The translations under genes and the position numbers were made by a program. The notes below the pieces were generated by a model. That model had not been told where the DNA came from, searched no databases, and saw only the letters and a program-made list of their open reading frames with translations. A stretch of 64,000 nt of DNA from Chelativorans sp. (GTDB lineage Bacteria; Pseudomonadota; Alphaproteobacteria; Rhizobiales; Rhizobiaceae): NCBI RefSeq assembly GCF_031180965.1, contig NZ_JAPSLH010000015.1, positions 36,029 to 100,028 of the forward strand, in the 5' to 3' direction. Position 1 is the stretch's first letter. Each line of letters begins with the position of its first letter. Below, in pieces: positions 8,460 through 17,303 of the stretch.

Positions 8460-9740
8460 TCACGCCGCCTGCTGGAGGACAGTGGCCGTCAGCCGATCGC
8501 CATCATTCCCAGTGACGAAGGCCTCGACGATCTCGCCGGGCGCTCCTGCGTCGGTCGCGGCGAGGGTGAAACCCGCCGTGCGGCCGAGACCCTCGCGCTC
8601 GATCAGGATTCGCTGGCGCGTTCCCCTGAGGGAGGCGAGGTGTCTTTGATAGGCAGCATCGCCCGCCCTGCGCAGCCGTGCCGCACGCTCCTTCACCACG
8701 TCGCGGGGCAATTGCGGCATGCGCGCCGCCGGGGTTCCCTTGCGTGGGCTGAAAGGGAAGACGTGGAGATGCGTCAGCCCGCATTCCTCGACGATGGCGA
8801 GGGAATTCTTGAACATCTCCTCCGTCTCGGTCGGGAAGCCGGCGATGATGTCGGCGCCAAAAACCACGTCCGGGCGGAGCTTTCGCACCTCCTCGCAGAA
8901 GCGGATGGAGTCGGCGCGTAGATGACGCCGCTTCATGCGCTTCAGGATCATGTCGTCGCCCGCCTGGAGGGAAAGATGCAGATGCGGCATCAACCGCTCC
9001 TCCTCGGCCAGGGCGGCCAGCAGGTCGGTATCGGCCTCGATCGAGTCGATAGAGGAGAGCCGCAGCCGCTTCAGTTCCGGCACCTGGCGGAGGATGGTGC
9101 GGACCAGCCGGCCGAGGCGCGGGCTGCCCGGCAGGTCGGCGCCGAAGCTCGTCAGGTCGACGCCGGTGAGCACCACCTCGGCATAGCCGTTTCCCACCAG
9201 CCGCCGCACCTGGTCGACCACCGCGCCCATGGGCACCGAGCGGGAATTGCCGCGGCCATAAGGAATGATGCAGAAGGTGCAGCGGTGGTCGCAGCCGTTC
9301 TGCACCTGCACGAAGGCGCGGGCGCGGCCTTCGAGGGCGTCAACCATGTGCGAAGCGGTCTCGCGCACCTCCATGATGTCGTTGACGCGCACCTTTTCGA
9401 ACTGGTTGACGCCGAAGTCCGGCAGCGCGCGGTAGCTGTGGGCCTTGAGCTTCTCCTCATTGCCGAGGATCAGGTCCACCTCGTCCATAGCGCCGAAGGT
9501 GGCGGGCTCGGTCTGCGCGGCGCAGCCGGTGACGATGATGCGTGCCTGCGGGTTCTCGCGACGAGCCTTGCGGATCGCCTGGCGCGCCTGGCGCACAGCT
9601 TCAGCCGTCACCGCACATGTGTTGACGATCACCGCGCCGCCTTCCAGACCGCTCAGGCCGGCGGCATCGGCCTGGCGCTTGATAACCTCCGACTCGTACG
9701 CGTTGAGTCGGCAGCCGAAGGTGAGCACGTCCACCGCCAT
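8460..9740 (-). CDS. mtaB: tRNA (N6-threonylcarbamoyladenosine(37)-C2)-methylthiotransferase MtaB
   Basis: MtaB is a radical-SAM methylthiotransferase that converts t6A37 to ms2t6A in tRNA, acting after the TsaD-dependent step encoded in this window. The 426-residue form starting [20 protein letters not shown] fits the family. The N-terminal UPF0004 domain carries Cys10 and NTCAVTAEAV, and the radical SAM cluster motif is CDHRCTFC, followed by IIPYGRGNSRS. A C-terminal TRAM domain is plausible. The ATG overlaps the dapF stop (ATGA). An in-frame start 69 bases upstream would lie inside dapF and gives no family similarity. Confidence 0.95.
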   Translation of the reverse strand: MAVDVLTFGCRLNAYESEVIKRQADAAGLSGLEGGAVIVNTCAVTAEAVRQARQAIRKARRENPQARIIVTGCAAQTEPATFGAMDEVDLILGNEEKLKAHSYRALPDFGVNQFEKVRVNDIMEVRETASHMVDALEGRARAFVQVQNGCDHRCTFCIIPYGRGNSRSVPMGAVVDQVRRLVGNGYAEVVLTGVDLTSFGADLPGSPRLGRLVRTILRQVPELKRLRLSSIDSIEADTDLLAALAEEERLMPHLHLSLQAGDDMILKRMKRRHLRADSIRFCEEVRKLRPDVVFGADIIAGFPTETEEMFKNSLAIVEECGLTHLHVFPFSPRKGTPAARMPQLPRDVVKERAARLRRAGDAAYQRHLASLRGTRQRILIEREGLGRTAGFTLAATDAGAPGEIVEAFVTGNDGDRLTATVLQQAA

Positions 9741-10621
9741 CAGGCCACTCCTTCGGCCTCGCGCTCCCACGCGCCTGTAACCGGATCGAAGCGGCCGGAG
9801 AACTCCCATTCCGCCGGGCCGGTCATGATGACGTGGTCGTCGTCGCGCCAGAGGATTTCGAGCGGACCGCCGGGCACAAGCACGGTCACGCGTCTTCCCG
9901 TGCGGCCGGTTCGCGCGGCCGCCACGGCTGCGGCGCAGGCTGCCGAGCCGCAGGCGAGCGTCAGCCCTGCCCCGCGCTCCCAGGTGCGCATGGTGATCGA
10001 TTCCTGCGAATCGACGCGTGCGACGGTGATGTTGGCGCGCTCCGGGAAAATCGGGTGGTTCTCGAGCATGGGCCCGAAGCGCTCCAGATCGTAGCCGTAT
10101 GGATCCTCATCGACCCAAAAGATCGCGTGCGGATTCCCCATCGAGACGACCGAGGGTGAGTGAAGCACCGGGTTGTCGATCGGGCCGACCTGCAATTCGA
10201 TCTTGCGCGTATCGGCAAACTCTTCCGCCAGCGGAATATCGCGCCAGCCGAAGCGCGGGATTCCCATGTCGACGGAGATCAGTCCGTTCTCGTGCTCCTC
10301 GGCTGTGAGCACCCCGGCGATCGTCTCGAAGGTGAAGGCCCGCCGGCCGGTCTCGGCCGCCAGCGCCTGCACTACGCAACGCATGCCGTTGCCGCAGGCC
10401 TGCGCCTGGCTGCCGTCGGAATTTATGATCTCGACAAAATTCTCCGTGCCGGCAAGCCGGGCGTCGTGGATCGCCATGATCTGGTCGAAGCGCGTGACCG
10501 GATCGGTGTTCAGCGCACGCGCGGCAGCGGGGCTCACGCGGTCGGCGCGGCCGCGCATATCGGCAACGACGATGGCGTTGCCGAGCCCGTTCATCTTCGC
10601 GAATGGCGCCAGTCCGGCCAT
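9740..10621 (-). CDS. dapF: Diaminopimelate epimerase
   Basis: DapF interconverts LL- and meso-diaminopimelate for lysine and peptidoglycan synthesis. The 293-residue protein begins [21 protein letters not shown]. It has both catalytic cysteine motifs of the two-base mechanism: [10 protein letters not shown] in the N-terminal half and [10 protein letters not shown] in the C-terminal half. [12 protein letters not shown] is also typical. It is the first gene of the minus-strand dapF-mtaB-ftsY-septation protein A operon, the order found in many Rhizobiales. Confidence 0.97.
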   Translation of the reverse strand: MAGLAPFAKMNGLGNAIVVADMRGRADRVSPAAARALNTDPVTRFDQIMAIHDARLAGTENFVEIINSDGSQAQACGNGMRCVVQALAAETGRRAFTFETIAGVLTAEEHENGLISVDMGIPRFGWRDIPLAEEFADTRKIELQVGPIDNPVLHSPSVVSMGNPHAIFWVDEDPYGYDLERFGPMLENHPIFPERANITVARVDSQESITMRTWERGAGLTLACGSAACAAAVAAARTGRTGRRVTVLVPGGPLEILWRDDDHVIMTGPAEWEFSGRFDPVTGAWEREAEGVA

Positions 10622-10697
10622 ATAGGCTCCAATACAGTCGGGGTTTGGGGCCTATATGGCCGATGGCGGCCGAAAATACCAGTCGCGTGGGTGGCGC

Positions 10698-10859
10698 TCA
10701 GGCGATGGCGAAGATGCCGAGCACGGCAAGCAGGAAGAGAATCAGCACGATGGCGATCAGAATCTTCGCGCCCGTCATGGCCGCTCCGGCCAAGCTATGC
10801 ATCCCGAGAAGGCCGGCTACGGCCGCGACAATGAGAAGGATGAGAATCCATTTAAGCAT
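10698..10859 (-). CDS. DUF1328 family small membrane protein (copy 1)
   Basis: A 53-residue protein, MLKWILILLIVAAVAGLLGM and onward, made of two hydrophobic helices joined by a Gly/Ala turn (HSLAGAAMTGAK). This is the DUF1328/YtjA pattern. The function is unknown, but such genes are often stress induced in Alphaproteobacteria. A GGAG ribosome binding site precedes the ATG at 10859, and an exact EcfG-type promoter lies at 10891-10915, so stress control is likely. A second DUF1328 gene with the same kind of promoter is at 43023-43190. The longer open frame into the upstream region is spurious. Confidence 0.88.
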   Translation of the reverse strand: MLKWILILLIVAAVAGLLGMHSLAGAAMTGAKILIAIVLILFLLAVLGIFAIA

Positions 10860-10890
10860 GAAAGCGCCTCCGGCTGTTAAACCGGACGAT

Positions 10891-10915
10891 AACGCCCTGT
10901 TATCCGGCGGGTTCC
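10891..10915 (-). promoter_or_regulatory. EcfG-type promoter for DUF1328 copy 1
   Basis: Read on the minus strand this is GGAAC (10911-10915), 16 bases, CGTT (10891-10894), an exact match to the EcfG consensus. The -10 element ends 32 bases before the DUF1328 start, a normal leader length. Confidence 0.75.
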
Positions 10916-10962
10916 TGCCGCGGAGGACTTGCGGAGGCAGTTTTCCCTCTTGAAACCGGTTC

Positions 10963-10970
10963 TTAACCAT
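10963..10970 (+). promoter_or_regulatory. CtrA-like half-site TTAACCAT upstream of the Omp19-like gene
   Basis: TTAACCAT matches the half-site bound by the cell-cycle regulator CtrA in Alphaproteobacteria. It lies about 83 bases before the lipoprotein gene. Single 8-mers occur by chance, so support is modest. Confidence 0.35.
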
Positions 10971-11052
10971 GAAGGTATGTGATAGTTTCCAGACGTCGCC
11001 ACAAATCGGCCTCACGGCGGTGGCGCGGGTACGGCGCGGAACGGAGAAGGTG

Positions 11053-11574
11053 ATGTCACAGTTGAGGACCGGAGTTTTCGCGATTTCGATTCTGGCGCTG
11101 GCCGGGTGCCAGTCGGACCGGATCAATCCGCCGCCGACGCGCACGCCGCAGCCCTTGCCGGCGGCGCCGTCAGGCACAGTCACCGGAACCCAGCTTCCCC
11201 CTCCCACACAGCCGACCGGTCCGGCGGCCGCTCCGGTGCAGCCGGCGGCGACGACGCCGGCCGTCGATCCCGCCGCGCAGGCCGCCTCCGCGCCTGCCGT
11301 CGAGAAGAACAGCCTGTTGGGTTCCTGGAATGTCAGCTCCGGCGGCTCGTCCTGCCAGATGTTCCTCACGCTCACCAAATACGGTAATTCCTCGCGCGGC
11401 GGCACGCGCGGCTGCTCCAACGAGCTTGCCAATATGCGCGCCTGGGAGGTGGCCGGAAACCAGGTGGTCGTTTACGACGACAGCGGCAACACGATCGCAC
11501 GGCTCTATTCAAGCGGGGCCGGGCGGTTCGACGGCCAGACCACCGGCGAGCCGCCGGTTTCCCTCTCCCGCTGA
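11053..11574 (+). CDS. omp19: Omp19-like outer membrane lipoprotein with AprI/Inh (protease inhibitor) domain
   Basis: A 173-residue lipoprotein. The start at 11053 gives a signal peptide ending in the lipobox LALAGC, so lipidation at Cys17 is predicted. A Pro/Ala/Thr-rich linker (to about residue 85) precedes a C-terminal beta-barrel AprI/Inh-type domain containing LLGSWNVSSGGSSCQMFLT, and ending RFDGQTTGEPPVSLSR. This ending closely resembles Brucella Omp19 (as I recall its C-terminus, RFDGQTTGGQAVTLSR), a surface lipoprotein that inhibits proteases. The two cysteines in the domain probably form a disulfide. An upstream in-frame start would add residues before the signal peptide and is unlikely. 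Confidence 0.88.
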   Translation: MSQLRTGVFAISILALAGCQSDRINPPPTRTPQPLPAAPSGTVTGTQLPPPTQPTGPAAAPVQPAATTPAVDPAAQAASAPAVEKNSLLGSWNVSSGGSSCQMFLTLTKYGNSSRGGTRGCSNELANMRAWEVAGNQVVVYDDSGNTIARLYSSGAGRFDGQTTGEPPVSLSR

Positions 11575-11631
11575 GATAGCGGGCGCCGACGCGCCCGCCT
11601 TCGGCAAGCAACAGGCAATCTCCGGCCCTTC

Positions 11632-12816
11632 ATGTCCCTGCGTGACGTAGCAACGCATCCTTCCGTGGCGCGGCGCTACGCGCATATGGCGGAGAGTGGA
11701 GCCGTCACCCGCGACGCGGAGCAGGAGAAGGTCGTGGCGGCGCTGGACGGCCTCATCGCCCGCATTGCCGAACACCGCCTGGCGCGCAAGTCGAGCGCGC
11801 TCGGCTGGCTCTTCGCAAAGGGACGGAAGGCAAAGGAGCCCGTCCGAGGGCTCTATATCCATGGAGGGGTCGGGCGCGGCAAGACGATGCTCATGGACCT
11901 CTTCTTCGAGCTGGTTCCGGTGCGGGGGAAGAGGCGGGCCCACTTCAACGGTTTTATGGCCGACGTGCACGACCGGATCGCCCGCCACCGCGAGGCGTTG
12001 AAGAATGGCGAGACGCGCGAGACGGATCCGATCCCGCCTGTGGCGGCCGCCCTGGCCAAGGAGGCCTGGGTGCTCTGCTTCGACGAGTTCTCGGTGACCG
12101 ATATTGCCGACGCGATGATCCTGTCTCGCCTTTTCTCGGCGCTCTTTTCCGAGGGCGTGGTGCTCGTAGCCACCTCCAATGTGGCGCCTGACGATCTCTA
12201 CCGGGACGGGCTGAACCGGGGCCTCTTCCTGCCCTTCATCGATATCCTCAAGCGGCACGCCGCCATCATGCGCCTCGATTCCGGGACCGATTACCGGCTG
12301 GAGAAGCTCGCGCGCCTGCCCGTCTATGTAACGCCGCTCGGCGCGGCGGCGGATCGCATGATGGACGAGGCATGGGAGACGGCGATCGGCGGCAGGAAAA
12401 GCGGCGAGGAAAAGCTGACCATCAAGGGCCGCAGCCTCGTGGTTCCGCGGGCAGCGGGGCGGGCCGCGCGCATCACCTTCGCTGACATTTGCGAGAAGCC
12501 CCTCGGCGCGCGCGACTATCTCGCCATCGCCCAGCGCTTCGACACGATCTTCATCGACCATGTGCCGGCGATGGATATTTCCAGGCGAAACGAGGCGAAG
12601 CGCTTCATCCTCCTCGTGGACACACTCTACGACAGAAGCAAGCGGCTCTTCCTCTCGGCGGAAACGGAACCCGCAGCGCTCTACACCGCCGCGTCGGGAA
12701 CGGAGAAATTCGAGTTCGCCCGGACGGCTTCGCGTCTCGTCGAGATGCAGAGCCGCGAGTGGGCGGAGAAGGCAGCCGCAGCTCGGCAAGCCGGCGCGGA
12801 GCAGGAACTTTTTTGA
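11632..12816 (+). CDS. zapE: Cell division protein ZapE (AFG1-like ATPase)
   Basis: A 394-residue AFG1/ZapE-type P-loop ATPase. The Walker A motif is GGVGRGKTMLMD, Walker B is LCFDEFSVTD, and ATSNVAPDDLY resembles the sensor region. ZapE proteins associate with the division ring in E. coli, and the mitochondrial homologue AFG1/LACE1 acts in protein quality control. In Alphaproteobacteria this gene typically lies directly before mdh, as here. It starts 57 bases after the omp19-like stop. No disruption is seen. Confidence 0.94.
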   Translation: MSLRDVATHPSVARRYAHMAESGAVTRDAEQEKVVAALDGLIARIAEHRLARKSSALGWLFAKGRKAKEPVRGLYIHGGVGRGKTMLMDLFFELVPVRGKRRAHFNGFMADVHDRIARHREALKNGETRETDPIPPVAAALAKEAWVLCFDEFSVTDIADAMILSRLFSALFSEGVVLVATSNVAPDDLYRDGLNRGLFLPFIDILKRHAAIMRLDSGTDYRLEKLARLPVYVTPLGAAADRMMDEAWETAIGGRKSGEEKLTIKGRSLVVPRAAGRAARITFADICEKPLGARDYLAIAQRFDTIFIDHVPAMDISRRNEAKRFILLVDTLYDRSKRLFLSAETEPAALYTAASGTEKFEFARTASRLVEMQSREWAEKAAAARQAGAEQELF

Positions 12817-12875
12817 CCTTTACGTAAATGAAATTCGATTTAACCGTTTGAATTTCCTTGTTGGAAAAGAATCGG

Positions 12876-12903
12876 TTGAACTTTCGGGGCTGCGGCATTA
12901 TGC
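12876..12903 (+). promoter_or_regulatory. Candidate housekeeping promoter for mdh-suc operon
   Basis: TTGAAC at 12876-12881 and TTATGC at 12898-12903 are separated by 16 bases in an unusually AT-rich stretch (12817-12900) between zapE and mdh. The position, about 90 bases before mdh, suits a sigma-70-type promoter. A small GAGCCG/CGGCTC hairpin at 12918-12934 lies in the leader. Confidence 0.35.
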
Positions 12904-12989
12904 CATGCGGGATTTTTGAGCCGCCCTTCGGCTCCTTATCTCGCAATTCCGGCCGTCCTGTCGGGACAGGCGTCTGAACAGGGGATTAG

Positions 12990-13961
<972 letters not shown>

Positions 13962-13974
13962 GAGTTTTCCGGCC

Positions 13975-15168
13975 ATGAACATCCACGAGTACCAGGCCAA
14001 GCAACTCCTCAGTGCTTTTGGCGCGCCCATTGCCGAAGGCGTGCCGGTGTTCAGCCCCGACGAGGCGGAAGCGGCGGCGAAGAAGCTGCCCGGACCTCTC
14101 TACGTGGTGAAGAGCCAAATCCATGCCGGCGGCCGCGGCAAGGGCCGTTTCAAGGAACTTGGTCCGGACGCCAAGGGGGGCGTGCGGCTCGCGCGCTCGG
14201 TCGACGAGGTGGTCGCCAATGCCACGGAAATGCTTGGCAACACGCTCGTGACCAAGCAGACCGGGCCTGGCGGAAAGCAGGTGAACCGCCTCTATATCGA
14301 GGATGGAGCGGATATCGAGCGCGAGCTCTACCTTTCCATCCTCATCGACCGCACCGTCGGCAGGCCTGCCTTCGTCGTCTCCACCGAGGGCGGCATGGAT
14401 ATCGAGGCGGTGGCGGAGGAGACGCCGGAAAAGATCCTTACCCTCGCCATCGATCCGGAAACGGGGGTGACGGCCGATGACCTGGCGAAGCTCAACGCGG
14501 CGCTGAAGCTGGAAGGCGAGGCGGCAAAGGATGCCGAGACGCTCTTCCCGACCCTCTACAAGGCCTTCACTGAGAAGGACATGAGCCTTCTCGAGGTCAA
14601 CCCATTGATCGTCATGAAGAACGGCCGGCTGCGCGTTCTCGATGCGAAAATCTCCTTCGACAACAATGCGCTTTTCCGCCACGACGACATCGTGGCCCTG
14701 CGCGACATTTCGGAGGAGAACGAGAAGGAGATCGAGGCCTCCAAATACGATCTGGCCTATGTGGCGCTGGACGGCAATATCGGCTGTATGGTGAACGGCG
14801 CCGGCCTTGCCATGGCGACCATGGATATCATCAAGCTCTACGGCGCCGAGCCGGCCAACTTCCTGGATGTGGGCGGCGGCGCGAGCAAGGAGAAGGTGAC
14901 GGCCGCCTTCAAGATCATCACCGCCGACCCGAATGTGAAGGGCATCCTGGTCAACATCTTCGGCGGCATCATGCGCTGCGACGTGATCGCCGAGGGCGTG
15001 CTCGCGGCGGTGCGCGAAGTGGGCCTCGAAGTGCCGCTGGTCGTGCGGCTGGAAGGCACCAATGTCGAACTCGGCAAGAAGATCATCGCCGAGAGCGGCC
15101 TCAACGTCATCTCGGCCGATGATCTGGACGACGCAGCCAAGAAGATCGTGGCGGCGGTGAAGGGCTGA
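13975..15168 (+). CDS. sucC: Succinyl-CoA synthetase, beta subunit (ADP-forming)
   Basis: SucC with SucD interconverts succinyl-CoA and succinate with substrate-level phosphorylation. The 397-residue protein starts [16 protein letters not shown] and has an N-terminal ATP-grasp domain with [12 protein letters not shown]. It then carries EVNPLIV, and the C-terminal CoA-ligase domain with [15 protein letters not shown] and [10 protein letters not shown]. It follows mdh closely. In most relatives sucD follows directly, but here a toxin-antitoxin pair and a cupin gene (15229-16251) separate the two subunits. Confidence 0.98.
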   Translation: MNIHEYQAKQLLSAFGAPIAEGVPVFSPDEAEAAAKKLPGPLYVVKSQIHAGGRGKGRFKELGPDAKGGVRLARSVDEVVANATEMLGNTLVTKQTGPGGKQVNRLYIEDGADIERELYLSILIDRTVGRPAFVVSTEGGMDIEAVAEETPEKILTLAIDPETGVTADDLAKLNAALKLEGEAAKDAETLFPTLYKAFTEKDMSLLEVNPLIVMKNGRLRVLDAKISFDNNALFRHDDIVALRDISEENEKEIEASKYDLAYVALDGNIGCMVNGAGLAMATMDIIKLYGAEPANFLDVGGGASKEKVTAAFKIITADPNVKGILVNIFGGIMRCDVIAEGVLAAVREVGLEVPLVVRLEGTNVELGKKIIAESGLNVISADDLDDAAKKIVAAVKG

Positions 15169-15192
15169 GGCTTGAGGAAGTCCACATAATCA

Positions 15193-15209
15193 CACATATT
15201 GCGTATGTG
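15193..15209. promoter_or_regulatory. Candidate operator of the toxin-antitoxin pair
   Basis: An inverted repeat, CACATA (15193-15198) and TATGTG (15204-15209) around a 5-base spacer, lies 20 bases before the antitoxin start in a short AT-rich stretch unlike the flanking suc genes. The position suits autoregulation by the antitoxin. This has not been tested. Confidence 0.4.
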
Positions 15210-15228
15210 GAAATGTGTGGAGCAGACG

Positions 15229-15525
15229 ATGAAGAACGTGACACTTGCCATCGACGAGACGCTGCTGGAGCAGGCACGCGCGCTGGCGGAGCGCCGCAAG
15301 ACGACGCTCAACGCGATGGTGCGCTCGCTGCTTGCGCAGGAGGTCGAGCAGGAGGATCGGATCGCGTGGGCTAAGGAAGGCATGCGCCGGCTGATGGAGG
15401 AGCAGCCTCTCGACTTGGGGCCTGCCTACAAATGGAACCGGGACGAGATTTATGCCGAACGAGAGGATCGAATGCTTTCTCGACTCGAACGTCCTCCTAT
15501 ACGCGGCATCGGAGAGGAAACTTGA
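15229..15525 (+). CDS. Ribbon-helix-helix-type antitoxin
   Basis: A 98-residue protein starting [20 protein letters not shown], a beta strand and helices typical of ribbon-helix-helix antitoxin DNA-binding domains, followed by [18 protein letters not shown]. The C-terminal half (about residues 45-98) is charged and would wrap the toxin. A GGAG ribosome binding site lies at 15219-15222, which favours this start over two start codons further up. The last 74 bases overlap the PIN-domain gene in another frame. The pair is inserted between sucC and the cupin-sucD genes. Which antitoxin subfamily it belongs to is not clear. Confidence 0.8.
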   Translation: MKNVTLAIDETLLEQARALAERRKTTLNAMVRSLLAQEVEQEDRIAWAKEGMRRLMEEQPLDLGPAYKWNRDEIYAEREDRMLSRLERPPIRGIGEET

Positions 15526-15874
15526 CCCGCGCCGGCACGATATCTGCCATGATCTCGTTCTCGGGAAGCTGTTCGGCGTTTCAGGTCAGACGCTCGCCGA
15601 GTTCGCAAATGTCGCGCGGCGCAAGTCGGTTGCGAATGACTCGATCGTGGACCACTGGCTATCGTTTCTCGGGCAGCTCCCGTTCGTGCCCGTCGACCAA
15701 GCCTATGTTGCTGCCGGCCTCCGCATCGCGCGGAGGTATCAGCTCAACTATTACGACGCTGCGCTGCTTGGCGCAGCGGAGCGTCTGGGCGCGCCGATTT
15801 TCTACACCGAAGATCTCAACCACAATCAGGTCTATGGCACCGTCCGCGCCGTAAACCCGTTTCTCGAACAGTGA
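15452..15874 (+). CDS. PIN-domain toxin (VapC-like RNase)
   Basis: A 140-residue PIN domain. The first acidic residue is in [11 protein letters not shown] second conserved acid is Glu45 in QTLAEFANV, and the C-terminal acids are Asp in NYYDAALLGAA and Asp in IFYTEDLNHNQ. VapC-type toxins are Mg-dependent RNases that cleave tRNA or rRNA, and they are held inactive by the antitoxin encoded just upstream. The start lies inside the antitoxin gene in the +1 frame, which should couple translation. The set of acids looks intact, so the toxin is probably functional. Confidence 0.88.
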   Translation: MPNERIECFLDSNVLLYAASERKLDPRRHDICHDLVLGKLFGVSGQTLAEFANVARRKSVANDSIVDHWLSFLGQLPFVPVDQAYVAAGLRIARRYQLNYYDAALLGAAERLGAPIFYTEDLNHNQVYGTVRAVNPFLEQ

Positions 15875-16251
15875 CCGCCATGCCGCCGCGCAAGATCAAC
15901 CTCCTGGAAGCCGCCGACCGGAAGATCGACAAGGTCTTCGACCCCCATATTGCAGGCGACGTCAACGACAGCCAGGTGAAGGTCGCCAAATTCGGCGAGG
16001 TCTTCGACTGGCACGCCCACGAGCACGAGGACGAGGCCTTTCTCGTCCTGCGCGGCAGGATCGCTATCGATTTCCGCGACGGCTCCGTGGAACTGGGGGA
16101 GGGCGAGTTCATCGTGGTACTAAGGGCCCTTGAGCACCGGCCGCGTTCCTTGAGCAAGGAGCCCGTGGTGCTGATGTTCGAGCCCGCCACAACCCTCAAT
16201 ACAGGCAATGCCGAGAGTGACCTGACCGTCACCGAGCTGAAGCGGCTGTAG
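15871..16251 (+). CDS. Cupin domain-containing protein
   Basis: A protein of up to 126 residues with a single cupin fold. [16 protein letters not shown] gives a His-rich metal-binding motif (HxH..E), and [16 protein letters not shown] is the second cupin motif with a histidine. The function and metal are unknown. A GTG at 15871 overlaps the toxin stop; an ATG at 15880 gives a 123-residue form ([15 protein letters not shown]), and neither has an obvious ribosome binding site. It lies 8 bases before sucD and appears to be part of the suc transcript. Confidence 0.85.
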   Translation: MTAMPPRKINLLEAADRKIDKVFDPHIAGDVNDSQVKVAKFGEVFDWHAHEHEDEAFLVLRGRIAIDFRDGSVELGEGEFIVVLRALEHRPRSLSKEPVVLMFEPATTLNTGNAESDLTVTELKRL

Positions 16252-16259
16252 GAGAAAGA

Positions 16260-17168
16260 ATGTCCATTCTCGTCGACAAGAACACAAAGGTGCTCGTGCA
16301 GGGCCTGACCGGCAAGACCGGCACGTTCCATACCGAGCAGGCGCTTGCCTATTACGGCACCAAGATGGTGGGCGGCATCCATCCGAAGAAGGGCGGGGAG
16401 ACCTGGCGCAGCGGGCTCGACAGCGCGGCCGAACTGCCGATCTTCGCCTCCGTCGCCGAGGGCAAGGAGAAGACGGGGGCCAATGCCTCCGTCATCTATG
16501 TGCCGCCGGCAGGGGCGGCGGCCGCCATCATCGAGGCGATCGAGGCGGAGATTCCGCTCATCGTCTGCATCACCGAGGGCATCCCGGTCATGGACATGGT
16601 GCATGTGAAGGCGAAGCTGGACAAATCCAACTCGCGCCTCATCGGACCCAACTGTCCGGGCGTGCTGACGCCGGAGGAATGCAAGATCGGCATCATGCCG
16701 GGGAACATCTTCAAGAAGGGATCGGTGGGTGTTGTTTCGCGCTCCGGCACACTTACCTATGAAGCGGTGTTCCAGACCACCAATGAAGGCCTCGGCCAGA
16801 CGACCGCCGTGGGCATCGGCGGCGATCCAGTGAAGGGCACCGAGTTCATAGACGTGCTCGAGATGTTCCTGGCGGACGACGAAACGAAATCCATCATCAT
16901 GATCGGCGAAATCGGCGGCTCGGCCGAGGAAGACGCCGCCCAGTTCATCCTGGACGAGGCCAGGCGCGGCCGCAAGAAGCCGATGGCGGGCTTCATCGCC
17001 GGGCGCACGGCGCCCAAGGGCCGCACCATGGGCCATGCCGGCGCGGTGATCTCGGGCGGCAAGGGCGGTGCGGAAAGCAAGATCGAGGCCATGGAACGGG
17101 CGGGCATCAAAGTATCGCCGTCGCCGGCGCGGCTGGGAAAGACCCTGGTCGAGGCGATCAGGGGCTGA
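16260..17168 (+). CDS. sucD: Succinyl-CoA synthetase, alpha subunit
   Basis: The 302-residue alpha subunit begins [20 protein letters not shown], the CoA-binding Rossmann domain. [20 protein letters not shown] and [10 protein letters not shown] are typical, and the phosphorylated histidine lies in [18 protein letters not shown]. It partners SucC, whose gene lies about 1.1 kb upstream beyond the toxin-antitoxin and cupin genes. The 135-base gap to sucA contains no gene. Confidence 0.98.
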   Translation: MSILVDKNTKVLVQGLTGKTGTFHTEQALAYYGTKMVGGIHPKKGGETWRSGLDSAAELPIFASVAEGKEKTGANASVIYVPPAGAAAAIIEAIEAEIPLIVCITEGIPVMDMVHVKAKLDKSNSRLIGPNCPGVLTPEECKIGIMPGNIFKKGSVGVVSRSGTLTYEAVFQTTNEGLGQTTAVGIGGDPVKGTEFIDVLEMFLADDETKSIIMIGEIGGSAEEDAAQFILDEARRGRKKPMAGFIAGRTAPKGRTMGHAGAVISGGKGGAESKIEAMERAGIKVSPSPARLGKTLVEAIRG

Positions 17169-17303
17169 ACATTTTGGAGCGCCGGCCGGCAAGATCGGTC
17201 GGCATCCGTGGGTGAAGCGTAACCATGGGACGGGAAACCGTCCGCAACGGCCAGGGTTGAGGCCGAATAAAGGAGCCGGAGCAGGAACTCCGGAACAGGC
17301 GAA

